Positions 43,372-51,391 of a stretch of DNA of 64,000 nt are shown here, piece by piece. A program made the position numbers and the translations under genes. Under the pieces are notes generated by a model, which saw only the letters and a program-made list of their open reading frames with translations, was not told the DNA's origin and did no database searches. The DNA lies in contig DYEC01000004.1 of assembly GCA_020725865.1 (NCBI GenBank), positions 1-64,000 of the forward strand. Direction: 5' to 3'. This DNA comes from Anaerolinea sp. GTDB lineage: Bacteria; Chloroflexota; Anaerolineae; Anaerolineales; Anaerolineaceae. Every line of letters starts with the position of its first letter. Position 1 is the stretch's first letter.

Positions 43372-45801
43372 ATGAGTGAAACAGGAACGGAAACATTTGG
43401 GGAAACAGCCCCCATTGCCAATGGCAAAGGGTGTGTGTCGTTGGTGCTGATGGTGCTGACTACCATGTGGGTTGTCGGCAATACACTGATTTTTCAATCT
43501 GGCGCCTGGGTGCTGGAGCAGACAATCTTCGAAGGCAGTTTGAACGTTAAGGATTTGCGCTGGTTGATTGCGCTTGGCTATGCTCTTGCTCTGGTAGTGC
43601 CGTTTTTTGTTGCATTTTTATTGATCAGGAACCCTTACCAAAAAGCTCTTTATCGCTTATTGTTTCTTGCCAGTTTGCTTGCCTTACTTTTAGTCCCCTC
43701 ACGTTTGCTTTCAATTATAGATATGCAAAGCGTAATGGCATACCAAATTCTTGTTCTGATGTTATTCTTTCTGGGATTGCAGGTCTGGTCACGCCGACTT
43801 TTGAATAGCTCATCTGACTGGCATTCCAGGCCGCTTGCGGGTTTTAGCTGGGGGCTGGTAAGTGGGGGAATGGTGGTTTTCCCTTGGGTACTCTGGGGAG
43901 CACTTGGCTCACCTTTGGATACTATTCTGGGGCTGGTGGTTGGAGTGTCGTTTGGCGCCTGTGTCGGGTTTTTGCTGAAAACGAGCTTTTTCTCAGTTGT
44001 CCATGCCCAAAAACCTTATCGCGGGTTGAGTGTGTTCCGGGATGGGGTTGTTGTTTTTCTGGTTTTACTGATCATGGTGGGCGGTCTGGCACAAAATGGC
44101 AACCAGGCTTTGCTGTTTTTATCGGTGCCGCCACTTTCCTGGACTCTGGCTGTGCTGAGCCGCTATAAGGCAGATGTAAAACGAAGTGGAAACTGGGGCA
44201 CGCTGGCGATTTGTCTTGGACTTGTTACTGCGTGGCCTCTGATTTTTGTTGACCCAGATGAATTAATGCTGGTCATTAATGGCTCATCGGGGGAGCTTAT
44301 TCAATGGGTGAATAAGGCTATTCTGGTAACTGTTGTGATTATCATCCTCTTGACAATATTCTGGTTCATTTTGCGTCGCTCTGTTGAAAATGGTATGCAA
44401 CTACTCCGGATGGGAAAAGTGGTATTAGCGGTTGGTTGGCTGGCGAGTTTTGTGGTGGTTTACTTCGTTTATGGTCGCCCCGGTTTTTATGGTGAACGGC
44501 TTTTTGTTATTTTGAAGGATCAGGTGGATGTTTCCAAAGCAGCGAGTATTGTGGATGACCAGCTGAGGCGGGAATTTGTTTATCAAACCCTTGTTACAAA
44601 AGCGGATGAGTCCCAGCGTGAACTGCGCAGGGCGCTGAATCGCTGGCGTATTCCCTACACACCTTATTATCTGGTTAATGCGCTTGAGGTGCGAGGTGGT
44701 CCGCTGATTCGCTGGTGGTTACAAACTCGCCCAGAGGTGGACCGGATATTGGATAGCCCTGTTTTACGACCACTACCGAAAGCTGCAACACCTGTACGGG
44801 GGGCTGAGACAAAACCGCAGAGTCCGGATTGGAATCTGAAGCTTATCGGTGCTGATCGGGTGTGGGAGTTGGGGATAAGAGGAGCGGGTATTGTGATCGG
44901 TCAATCGGACTCTGGAGTGCAGGGTAATCATCCAGAGTTAGTGGATAGTTATCGCGGCAGAGATGGCAACCATAACTATAACTGGTTTGACCCATGGAAT
45001 GGGACAAGTTCCCCAACTGATATTGGAGGACATGGTACACATACATTAGGGACGATTGTGGGAAATTCTGTTGGTGTAGCGCCGGATGCGAGCTGGATTG
45101 GCTGCGTCAATCTGGCACGCAATCTTGGTAATCCTGCGTTGTATCTGGATTGCTGGCAATTCATGCTATCGCCTTTTCCGCAAAACGGCGATCCGTTCAA
45201 GGATGGAAAACCCGCTATGGGTGCCCATATCCTCAACAACTCTTGGGGATGTCCATGGGTTGAAGGATGCGATGCGGAGGTCTATCTCTCGGCGGTTAAA
45301 GCTCTACGTTCAGCTGGGGTTTTTGTGGTTGTTTCAGCTGGGAATGCTGGCTATTCGGGTTGTGGGAGTGTGAAAGATCCCCCTGCTATATATGATGAGG
45401 TATATTCTATAGGTGCAGTGAATCGTGATGGTCAACTGGCGGAATTCAGTAGTCTCGGCCCCGTTGAAGTGGATGGCAGTTATCGGGTCAAGCCGGATAT
45501 TATTGCTCCGGGGGCGGGCGTGCTATCTGCTTATCCAAACAGCAGTTACGAGATTGCCAGTGGAACCTCAATGGCTGGTCCTCATGTTGCCGGTGTGGTG
45601 GCTTTAATGTGGTCGGCGAATCCAGACTTGATTGGGGAGATTGATCTAACGGAGCAAATTCTGAATGAGACAGCAAAGCCCTATGAGGGAGTCCTCCCGG
45701 AGTGCGTTGAAGCGAGTGGCGAGAAACGAAACGCAGCAGGATTTGGATTAGTAGATGCTTACGCTGCGGTTCAGAGAGCGTTAGAATTTAGAAGGAAATG
45801 A
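43372..45801 (+). CDS. Membrane-embedded S8 subtilisin-like protease
   Basis: An 809-residue protein. About ten hydrophobic spans fill the first ~380 residues; an I9-propeptide-like stretch follows (VILKDQVDVSKAASIVDDQL, about 385-440); then an S8 domain with the full triad Asp513 (GQSDSGVQ), His554 (GGHGTHTLG) and Ser733 (ASGTSMAGPH). Most subtilases are secreted or carry one anchor, so a polytopic N-terminus is unusual. The active domain should face outward if the last span is oriented so; that is not resolved here. It follows the M29 gene by 9 bp. Confidence 0.87.
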   Translation: MSETGTETFGETAPIANGKGCVSLVLMVLTTMWVVGNTLIFQSGAWVLEQTIFEGSLNVKDLRWLIALGYALALVVPFFVAFLLIRNPYQKALYRLLFLASLLALLLVPSRLLSIIDMQSVMAYQILVLMLFFLGLQVWSRRLLNSSSDWHSRPLAGFSWGLVSGGMVVFPWVLWGALGSPLDTILGLVVGVSFGACVGFLLKTSFFSVVHAQKPYRGLSVFRDGVVVFLVLLIMVGGLAQNGNQALLFLSVPPLSWTLAVLSRYKADVKRSGNWGTLAICLGLVTAWPLIFVDPDELMLVINGSSGELIQWVNKAILVTVVIIILLTIFWFILRRSVENGMQLLRMGKVVLAVGWLASFVVVYFVYGRPGFYGERLFVILKDQVDVSKAASIVDDQLRREFVYQTLVTKADESQRELRRALNRWRIPYTPYYLVNALEVRGGPLIRWWLQTRPEVDRILDSPVLRPLPKAATPVRGAETKPQSPDWNLKLIGADRVWELGIRGAGIVIGQSDSGVQGNHPELVDSYRGRDGNHNYNWFDPWNGTSSPTDIGGHGTHTLGTIVGNSVGVAPDASWIGCVNLARNLGNPALYLDCWQFMLSPFPQNGDPFKDGKPAMGAHILNNSWGCPWVEGCDAEVYLSAVKALRSAGVFVVVSAGNAGYSGCGSVKDPPAIYDEVYSIGAVNRDGQLAEFSSLGPVEVDGSYRVKPDIIAPGAGVLSAYPNSSYEIASGTSMAGPHVAGVVALMWSANPDLIGEIDLTEQILNETAKPYEGVLPECVEASGEKRNAAGFGLVDAYAAVQRALEFRRK

Positions 45802-45879
45802 AGATTTATTCTTGGAATAAGAAACGATTAAGCCCGAACAGGGTTATTCATTACGAACGCAATAGACAGAGGCGCAACA

Positions 45880-46437
45880 GTGACTGATCTCAGCGATGAT
45901 TCTGCTCTGGAGCGAGCTGTCAAAGGCGACGCTGAAGCATTTAGCGTTCTGTATGAACGGTACGTTGGGCGCATTTACAACTATGTTTTTTACCGCACGG
46001 GAAGTGCTGTTGATGCTGAAGATCTGACCGCAAAGGTATTTTATCGGGCTTTTGGTCACATCAGCTCGTATCGCAATACGGGAATTCCCTTTTCAGCCTG
46101 GCTATACCGGATTGCCCACAATTTGGTAGCCAACTGGTATAGGGACAACAGCAGACGGCGTGAGGTTCCACTGGATGATCATCCGCAAATACCAAAATCG
46201 GAGCATCCAGAATCCTCACTTGTGGAAGTACAGGAAAAAGAGCGTCTGCTAAGAGCCATTCGCACCCTTCCTGATGATCGTCAGCAATTGTTAATATTAA
46301 AATTTGTGGATGATTTGTCAAATGCAGAAATTGCGGTTATCATGCGTAGAAGTGAAGGAGCAATTAAGAGCCTGTACCATCGGACGTTACTGGCACTGCG
46401 AGATGCTCTTGAGCGATTAGATAAACAAAAGGAGTGA
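45880..46437 (+). CDS. ECF-type RNA polymerase sigma factor
   Basis: A 185-residue sigma-70 family protein with region 2 (AFSVLYERYVGRIYNYVFYRTG, DAEDLTAKVFYRAF) and region 4 (LPDDRQQLLILKFVDDLSNAEIAVIMRRSEGAIKSLYHRTL). ECF sigma factors respond to envelope or stress signals and are usually held by an anti-sigma factor encoded next door. The start is GTG 45880 after AGAGG. It overlaps the region of the degV start, and a small membrane protein two genes on could be its partner. Confidence 0.9.
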   Translation: MTDLSDDSALERAVKGDAEAFSVLYERYVGRIYNYVFYRTGSAVDAEDLTAKVFYRAFGHISSYRNTGIPFSAWLYRIAHNLVANWYRDNSRRREVPLDDHPQIPKSEHPESSLVEVQEKERLLRAIRTLPDDRQQLLILKFVDDLSNAEIAVIMRRSEGAIKSLYHRTLLALRDALERLDKQKE

Positions 46438-46439
46438 GA

Positions 46440-47294
46440 ATGTTAAGAATTGTGACAGATGGGTCAGTGGACATGCCCGATGGGTGGGCTGCTGAGTATC
46501 AGATTGATGTTTTGCCTCTATACGTTCGTTTTGGTGAACGCAACTTTATCCCAGGTGTCAATATGACCAGCGCAGAGTTTTATGATATGGTGCGAAAGAC
46601 GGGAAAAATTCCCAATACCTCTTTGCCATCCCCTGGGGATGTAGCAAGGTTCTATCGTAAGATTGCCCGGAAAGGGGACGAGATACTTTCTATTCATTTG
46701 GGCAGTAAGCTATCAGGCACTTATTCGATTGTCCAGATGGCTGCTAAAGAGATGCAGCAAGAATTCGACATTTCAACTTTTGATTCGGGTGCCGGTTCTG
46801 CTGCGCTGGCTTACATGTGCCGCGAGGCGCGTTTGCTTAGTCGAGAAGGTTTTTCGATGCAGGCGATCCTTGCGCGATTGGAAGAGATTCGTCAGAGGCT
46901 GATTGTGGTACTGACGGTTGATAACCTAGAGTTTGCACGCTTGAGTGGGCGTGTTAATGCACTGCAAACTGCTCTTTCTTCCATACTGAAGATTAAACCA
47001 ATTATTGTTCTGCAGAATGGTTTGCTTCAGATGTCAGAGAAAGTACGTACTCGACAAGCGGCTATTGAACGGGTAATAGAATATGCGCGCGAGCATTTTG
47101 ATGCGCAAGCGATTTACTTATCGGTAGTACATGCGGTTGATCCGGGCGCGGCTCAGGCGATTATTGACAGGGCAAAGAAGGTGCTCAATTTTAAAGAATT
47201 GATTGTGATGGAATTGTCTATTCCGGTAGCTGCTCATTTAGGTCCCGGAACGGTGGGCCTCGTAGCTTATCCTGTGGAGAGGAGCATTGTTTAG
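46440..47294 (+). CDS. DegV-family fatty acid-binding protein
   Basis: A 284-residue DegV protein: IVTDGSVDMPDGWAAEYQIDVLPL, IPNTSLPSPGDVARFYRKI, ILSIHLGSKLSGTYSIVQMA, FDSGAGSAALAYM and LEFARLSGRVN. In Firmicutes, FakB-type DegV proteins bind fatty acids for FakA kinase; no FakA-like gene is in the window. ATG 46440 sits 5 nt after AAAGGAG, which overlaps the end of the sigma factor gene. It overlaps the next small gene by 8 nt. Confidence 0.87.
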   Translation: MLRIVTDGSVDMPDGWAAEYQIDVLPLYVRFGERNFIPGVNMTSAEFYDMVRKTGKIPNTSLPSPGDVARFYRKIARKGDEILSIHLGSKLSGTYSIVQMAAKEMQQEFDISTFDSGAGSAALAYMCREARLLSREGFSMQAILARLEEIRQRLIVVLTVDNLEFARLSGRVNALQTALSSILKIKPIIVLQNGLLQMSEKVRTRQAAIERVIEYAREHFDAQAIYLSVVHAVDPGAAQAIIDRAKKVLNFKELIVMELSIPVAAHLGPGTVGLVAYPVERSIV

Positions 47295-47541
47295 AGAAAT
47301 GGGGCGATTGTCTGCTCAGAATCACACGGAAGAACTACTGAACAGACTAGAACGGAGCTTGGATGCCTCGCTACATCCGGTTAATCCCGATCCGTTTTTT
47401 ACCAGTCAGTTGCGTTATCGTCTGGTGAACTCGCCGGCTGTGGTGCTGGAGAATGCGTCCAGCGGTATGGCATTGCTCATTATGGCTGCCGGTCTGTTTC
47501 TGGGCGTTTTGCTGGTCTGGATGTTGCATCGGTTACGCTGA
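47287..47541 (+). CDS. Small single-span membrane protein in the ECF sigma operon
   Basis: An 84-residue protein: a hydrophilic N-terminal half with an amphipathic helix (HTEELLNRLERSLDASL) and PDPFFTSQLRYRLV, then one C-terminal span (MALLIMAAGLFLGVLLVWML). TTG 47287 follows GAGGAG; ATG 47299 is an alternative. It overlaps degV. Its place in an ECF sigma operon and its cytoplasm-plus-span layout would suit an anti-sigma factor, but it has no zinc-finger anti-sigma motif; unproven. Confidence 0.55.
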   Translation: MFREMGRLSAQNHTEELLNRLERSLDASLHPVNPDPFFTSQLRYRLVNSPAVVLENASSGMALLIMAAGLFLGVLLVWMLHRLR

Positions 47542-47558
47542 AAAATTCTTGAGGGTTT

Positions 47559-47807
47559 TCAGATGCCGAGCTTTCTGGCGAGCTCGGCATTACTGGGTTC
47601 AACAAGAATACTACCATCCGGAAATACAATTGTGGGGACGCTACGGAAGCCGTGATTAGTCTCTTCAACAAACTTTCGCGCTACAGCATCTGTATCAATG
47701 TCTATCCAGCGATAAGCAATATTATGCTCATCTAAAAACCGTCTTGCTCGGCGGCTGTCTCCACACCAGTTTGTCCCGTATACAATGATTTTCTGGGATT
47801 CTTCCAT
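47559..47807 (-). CDS. Monothiol-type glutaredoxin-like protein
   Basis: An 82-residue thioredoxin-fold protein: IIVYGTNWCGDSRRARRFLDEHNI gives a CGDS active site (one cysteine kept), and RSVPTIVFPDG carries the cis-Pro. This type, sometimes annotated mycoredoxin or NrdH-like, reduces mixed disulfides. It converges with the ECF sigma operon and lies 18 bp from it. Confidence 0.87.
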   Translation of the reverse strand: MEESQKIIVYGTNWCGDSRRARRFLDEHNIAYRWIDIDTDAVARKFVEETNHGFRSVPTIVFPDGSILVEPSNAELARKLGI

Positions 47808-47911
47808 AAAGTGTTTATGCCCATTTCTTTAAGAGTTTTTGCTCTTCCCGTGCATCGGTATATATTTTACCCCAAAGTCGGGCATGGCAGGACCAGCAGG
47901 TAAAGAGTTGA

Positions 47912-48352
47912 TCAACCTGTATAGGTGCTTCGCACCCAATCGCCAACCAGCCAGTAACGGAAGTCTTCGCCTTGTGAACATTTGATACCGGCAACAACGC
48001 CATAGACCAATGCCGCCAGGGGAAGCAGGCTGATGATTGCTGCTATAGGGATCAAGCAGATACCGACAATGACAGCGGAGAGGACACCGACTATAGCCCA
48101 GCTGACTCCGACGATAACGCCAGCACCCACCCATGCAATCAACTGAAAGATCAAAGATTGAAGGGATTGATAAGCGACGTAGCGGGATCGGTCTTTGTAA
48201 ACTAGGTAAATGATTAAGGCTGCGACAGGTCCAAGGATGCCAGAAACGAGGTTTATTAGGATAGAGAGATGTGCCAGCATTGCCCATGTGCGTTCATCAG
48301 ACGGGTTGAGCGGCATACTCGATGGGGTCGGTGCAGAATACTGTTCAGACAT
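47912..48352 (-). CDS. DUF4870 membrane protein (146 aa)
   Basis: A 146-residue protein with a short hydrophilic head (NPSDERTWAMLAHLSILINL) and four or so spans, including YVAYQSLQSLIFQLIAWVG, as in DUF4870/TIC20-like proteins of unknown function. AGGGAGC precedes the ATG. A shorter paralog is encoded just upstream in the same direction, separated by a terminator. Confidence 0.8.
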   Translation of the reverse strand: MSEQYSAPTPSSMPLNPSDERTWAMLAHLSILINLVSGILGPVAALIIYLVYKDRSRYVAYQSLQSLIFQLIAWVGAGVIVGVSWAIVGVLSAVIVGICLIPIAAIISLLPLAALVYGVVAGIKCSQGEDFRYWLVGDWVRSTYTG

Positions 48353-48412
48353 TGTGTTTGCTCCCTGAAAGAGTTATTCATTCTATATTACGTGTGTGGC
48401 CAGTAAAAGTTG

Positions 48413-48442
48413 CAAAAAAGCCTGCCAGTTCTGGCAGGCTTA
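48413..48442 (-). terminator. Terminator after the upstream DUF4870 gene
   Basis: On the minus strand AAGCCTGCCAG pairs with CTGGCAGGCTT around AA, followed by TTTTGC: an 11-bp stem and T run. It isolates the two DUF4870 genes from each other. Confidence 0.9.
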
Positions 48443-48467
48443 ATCGTACTACAAATTACCAATCCAA

Positions 48468-48803
48468 TCAGACCCAGCCCTGATTTTTGACGAAATTAGT
48501 TACGACTGGGATTTCAATATATTCACCCTGGTAGGCTTTGATGCCATAGTAAATCAGCAACACAAGGGTCAGTACGGAAGTACATAGACCGATGATAACA
48601 AAGCTGAGGATGATATTGACGATCCATAAAACAATACCGAGAACCAGTGCCTGCATAGCGTGAACTTTTATGAACGGTCTGTTCTTCTTTTCCTCGAGTA
48701 GGAGAACAATAATTGGCACGATAGGAGTCAGGATATATGATAAAAGAGCCCAGAGCTTGTCGTCGCTGGTGATTTCGGATGTTGGGTTTACCTGTTCTGA
48801 CAT
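48468..48803 (-). CDS. DUF4870 membrane protein (111 aa)
   Basis: A 111-residue paralog of the gene at 47912: DDKLWALLSYILTPIVPIIVLLLEEKK, then FIKVHAMQALVLGIVLW and YYGIKAYQGEYIEIP. Three or four spans; function unknown. Start 48803 (MSEQVN) is chosen for GGAGG 9 nt upstream, inside an alternative ATG at 48818. Both DUF4870 proteins begin MSEQ. Confidence 0.78.
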   Translation of the reverse strand: MSEQVNPTSEITSDDKLWALLSYILTPIVPIIVLLLEEKKNRPFIKVHAMQALVLGIVLWIVNIILSFVIIGLCTSVLTLVLLIYYGIKAYQGEYIEIPVVTNFVKNQGWV

Positions 48804-48992
48804 AATTTTTTCCTCCATTGGCGATTAGATTTTGGGATACAGATAAATTCATTTTACAACAGATTTGCGAAATATCAACACTAAAACGATTGCCAGATTT
48901 GATAATTTCCAGGTTTTTTAAGAAGCGTTGTATTGATGGGCGATAAGAAGTATGATCGTTTTTCGTCTTGATATCATGTTAAAATTCTTCTT

Positions 48993-49907
48993 ATGGAAAA
49001 GCCACGCATTGTATTTATGGGGTCACCTGATTTCGCTGTTCCCGCTTTGGGAGAACTGACAAAACATTATCCGGTAGTTGGTGTCGTCACACAGCCGGAT
49101 AGACCCGCCGGACGTGGGCGGGCGATGACACCTCCGCCGGTTAAGGCTCTGGCTGAGGATTTAGGTATTCCTGTCATTCAACCTGAACGCTTGAAGGAAC
49201 CGGGCGCCTTTGCGCAACTGCAGGCATGGCACCCCGATTTGATCGTTGTGGTTGCATTTGGACAGATTTTGCGTCAGAATGTGCTTGATTTGCCCCCTTA
49301 TGGTTGTATCAATGTTCACGCTTCCTTACTGCCACGTTGGCGCGGTGCTGCTCCGGTACAGGCTGCAATCTTGCATGGCGATACAATCAGCGGGGTAACG
49401 ATCATGAAAATGGATGCTGGCGTGGATACTGGTCCGATTCTGGCGCAACGTGCGGTTGAAATTTTGCCGGAGGATACCAGCGGCACACTGACAGAACGGC
49501 TTGCATTAGAGGGAGCTTCCTTACTAATCGAAACATTGCCTTCTTATCTTTCAGGCGAATTACTTCCTCAACCACAAGATGACAATCGGGCTACCTACGC
49601 AAAGATGTTGAAGAAGGAAGACGGATTGTTAGATTTCAACAAAGATGCAGTCACACTTGCCCGTCAGGTGAGGGCATTTAATCCCTGGCCTTCAGCTTTT
49701 TTCTTCTGGCAGGGTGTCCCTCTGAAAGTGATACGGGCACATCCGTTACCATCTACTAATCAGGTTGGAGTGGGTGAACATAAGGTAATCAACGGTTTCC
49801 CTGCGATCGGCACCGGCGAGGGGTATCTGGTATTGGATGAAGTTCAGCCGGCTGGGAAGCGTCCGATGGCAGGTGACGTCTTTTTGCGCGGCGCGCGGCA
49901 GTGGTAG
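48993..49907 (+). CDS. fmt: Methionyl-tRNA formyltransferase
   Basis: A 304-residue protein: VFMGSPDFAVPALGEL, VVTQPDRPAGRGR, the formyl-folate site NVHASLLPRWRGAAPVQAAILHGD and MDAGVDTGPIL, then the C-terminal tRNA-binding OB-like domain (ARQVRAFNPWPSAF). It formylates initiator Met-tRNA using 10-formyl-THF. No ribosome binding site is seen; a TAAAAT lies 7 nt before the ATG (48980-48985), so the message looks leaderless. No def gene is adjacent. Confidence 0.94.
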   Translation: MEKPRIVFMGSPDFAVPALGELTKHYPVVGVVTQPDRPAGRGRAMTPPPVKALAEDLGIPVIQPERLKEPGAFAQLQAWHPDLIVVVAFGQILRQNVLDLPPYGCINVHASLLPRWRGAAPVQAAILHGDTISGVTIMKMDAGVDTGPILAQRAVEILPEDTSGTLTERLALEGASLLIETLPSYLSGELLPQPQDDNRATYAKMLKKEDGLLDFNKDAVTLARQVRAFNPWPSAFFFWQGVPLKVIRAHPLPSTNQVGVGEHKVINGFPAIGTGEGYLVLDEVQPAGKRPMAGDVFLRGARQW

Positions 49908-49959
49908 CCGTGTAGTTGCCTTCAGATCAAAATTTTTTGAATAGAAAGTAAAAGAAGTC

Positions 49960-51015
49960 TTGGCAGATAAATTAAAGTTTCTGTGTGTTGGAACGGGGGC
50001 AATTGGCACTTACATCGGCGGCAGTCTGGTTCTTGCAGGGCATAGCGTAGTGTTTTTAGAACGGGCGGGTATTGCGGATGAAGTTCGCCAGCGCGGTTTA
50101 CGCCTGAAATTGGGTGACTCTGAACACCAAGTATATAACCCGATTGTGGTTGAGACTATTGGTGAGGCTCTTGAAACGGGCGCGTATGATGTTGCACTTT
50201 TGGCAGTGAAATCGTTTGATACTGCAGAATTTATTAAATCAATGGAGCCTTACATTTCTACGTTTCCTCCGGTGCTGTGTTTACAAAATGGTGTTGAAAA
50301 CGAGTCACTGCTGGCAGATGTGTTGGGTCATGATCGAGTCATTGCTGCGACAGTGACCAGCGCCGTTGGGCGACGGGCGGCAGGAGATATTGTTTTAGAG
50401 CGGCTACGCGGAGTGGGTATTGCCTATGGACATCCTTTGTCTCAAAAGCTGGCAGAAGCAATGGCGGAGGCAGGACTGCGCGCACGTCTGTATGAGCGGG
50501 CAGATTCCATGAAATGGTCTAAGATGTTGACCAATCTGATGGGCAACGCCACTGCGGCTATTCTGGATATGACGCCAGCCGAAGTGTTTGCAGATCGGTT
50601 TGGGGGCTGGATGGAGCTAGTTCAACTGCGCGAGGCGCTGGCGGTTATGAGGGCAATGAATATTCCGGTGACAGATTTGCCGGCTACACCAGTGCGCACT
50701 ATGAGTTGGGCGGTGCGCTTATCACCTGCGTTTGTCAGCCGGCGCTTATTGCAACGGGGTGTGGGCAAAGGACGTGGGGCAAAGATGCCCTCATTACATA
50801 TTGACTTGCACAATGGACGCGGAAAGAGCGAGGTGGTTTATCTAAACGGTGCTGTGGCACGTTTCGGTGAACGGGTGAAAGTGGCTACGCCAATCAACCG
50901 GATATTGACGGATGTGTTGATAAGCATGACGGAAAAGCGAATTCCCTTAGGGCAATTTGCCCGCCGTCCCGATCGTCTTTGGAAATACATCACTGATCAA
51001 ATGGGCAAGATGTAG
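49960..51015 (+). CDS. Ketopantoate reductase-like protein (ApbA/PanE family)
   Basis: A 351-residue NADP-dependent reductase: Rossmann start FLCVGTGAIGTYIGGSLVLAGH, LLAVKSFDT, LCLQNGVENE, and the catalytic-region SMKWSKMLTNLMGN. The family includes PanE (pantoate for CoA) but also many paralogs, and the extended C-terminus here (LHNGRGKSEVVYLNGAVARFGE is typical) does not settle specificity. TTG start at 49960, weak ribosome binding site. It follows fmt in the same direction. Confidence 0.82.
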   Translation: MADKLKFLCVGTGAIGTYIGGSLVLAGHSVVFLERAGIADEVRQRGLRLKLGDSEHQVYNPIVVETIGEALETGAYDVALLAVKSFDTAEFIKSMEPYISTFPPVLCLQNGVENESLLADVLGHDRVIAATVTSAVGRRAAGDIVLERLRGVGIAYGHPLSQKLAEAMAEAGLRARLYERADSMKWSKMLTNLMGNATAAILDMTPAEVFADRFGGWMELVQLREALAVMRAMNIPVTDLPATPVRTMSWAVRLSPAFVSRRLLQRGVGKGRGAKMPSLHIDLHNGRGKSEVVYLNGAVARFGERVKVATPINRILTDVLISMTEKRIPLGQFARRPDRLWKYITDQMGKM

Positions 51016-51019
51016 GGAC

Positions 51020-51370
51020 CTATCCCTGTCTGGCTTCGTAAAGGTCATTTGTTTTAGAAGCCATGATAAAATCGTTTTGATGCAATCCACGAATGGCATG
51101 AGTCCACCAGACTACGGTTACTTTGCCCCACTCTGTGATCAGCATGGGGTGATGCCTTTCCGCCTCAGCAATTTCACCGACTTTGTTTGTAAAAGTCAGG
51201 GCTTCGACAAAATTCTTGAACTTGAATGAACGTTGCAGGCGGGGAATATTTTCTTCAATGATGATTTCCCAGCCGGGTATTTCAGCGAGAAACCTGCGGG
51301 CTTGCTCCAGTTCCATGGGCGGGAGATCACCTCGGCAAGGTACACACTTCAAATCGCGAAAGCTGTTCAC
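51020..51370 (-). CDS. Pterin-4a-carbinolamine dehydratase
   Basis: A 116-residue PCD/PhhB protein: GWEIIIEENIPRLQRSFKFKNF in part, the active-site ERHHPMLITEWGKVTVVWWTH and GLHQNDFIMA. It dehydrates 4a-hydroxytetrahydropterin, either for aromatic hydroxylases or in pterin-cofactor metabolism (molybdopterin genes lie at 58 kb). GTG start after GGAGGAACA. Downstream of mutS? No: it lies between mutS (transcribed towards it, same strand) and the panE-like gene, so it may be cotranscribed upstream to downstream after mutS. Confidence 0.9.
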   Translation of the reverse strand: MNSFRDLKCVPCRGDLPPMELEQARRFLAEIPGWEIIIEENIPRLQRSFKFKNFVEALTFTNKVGEIAEAERHHPMLITEWGKVTVVWWTHAIRGLHQNDFIMASKTNDLYEARQG

Positions 51371-51391
51371 TGTTCCTCCATACCTTTAAAC

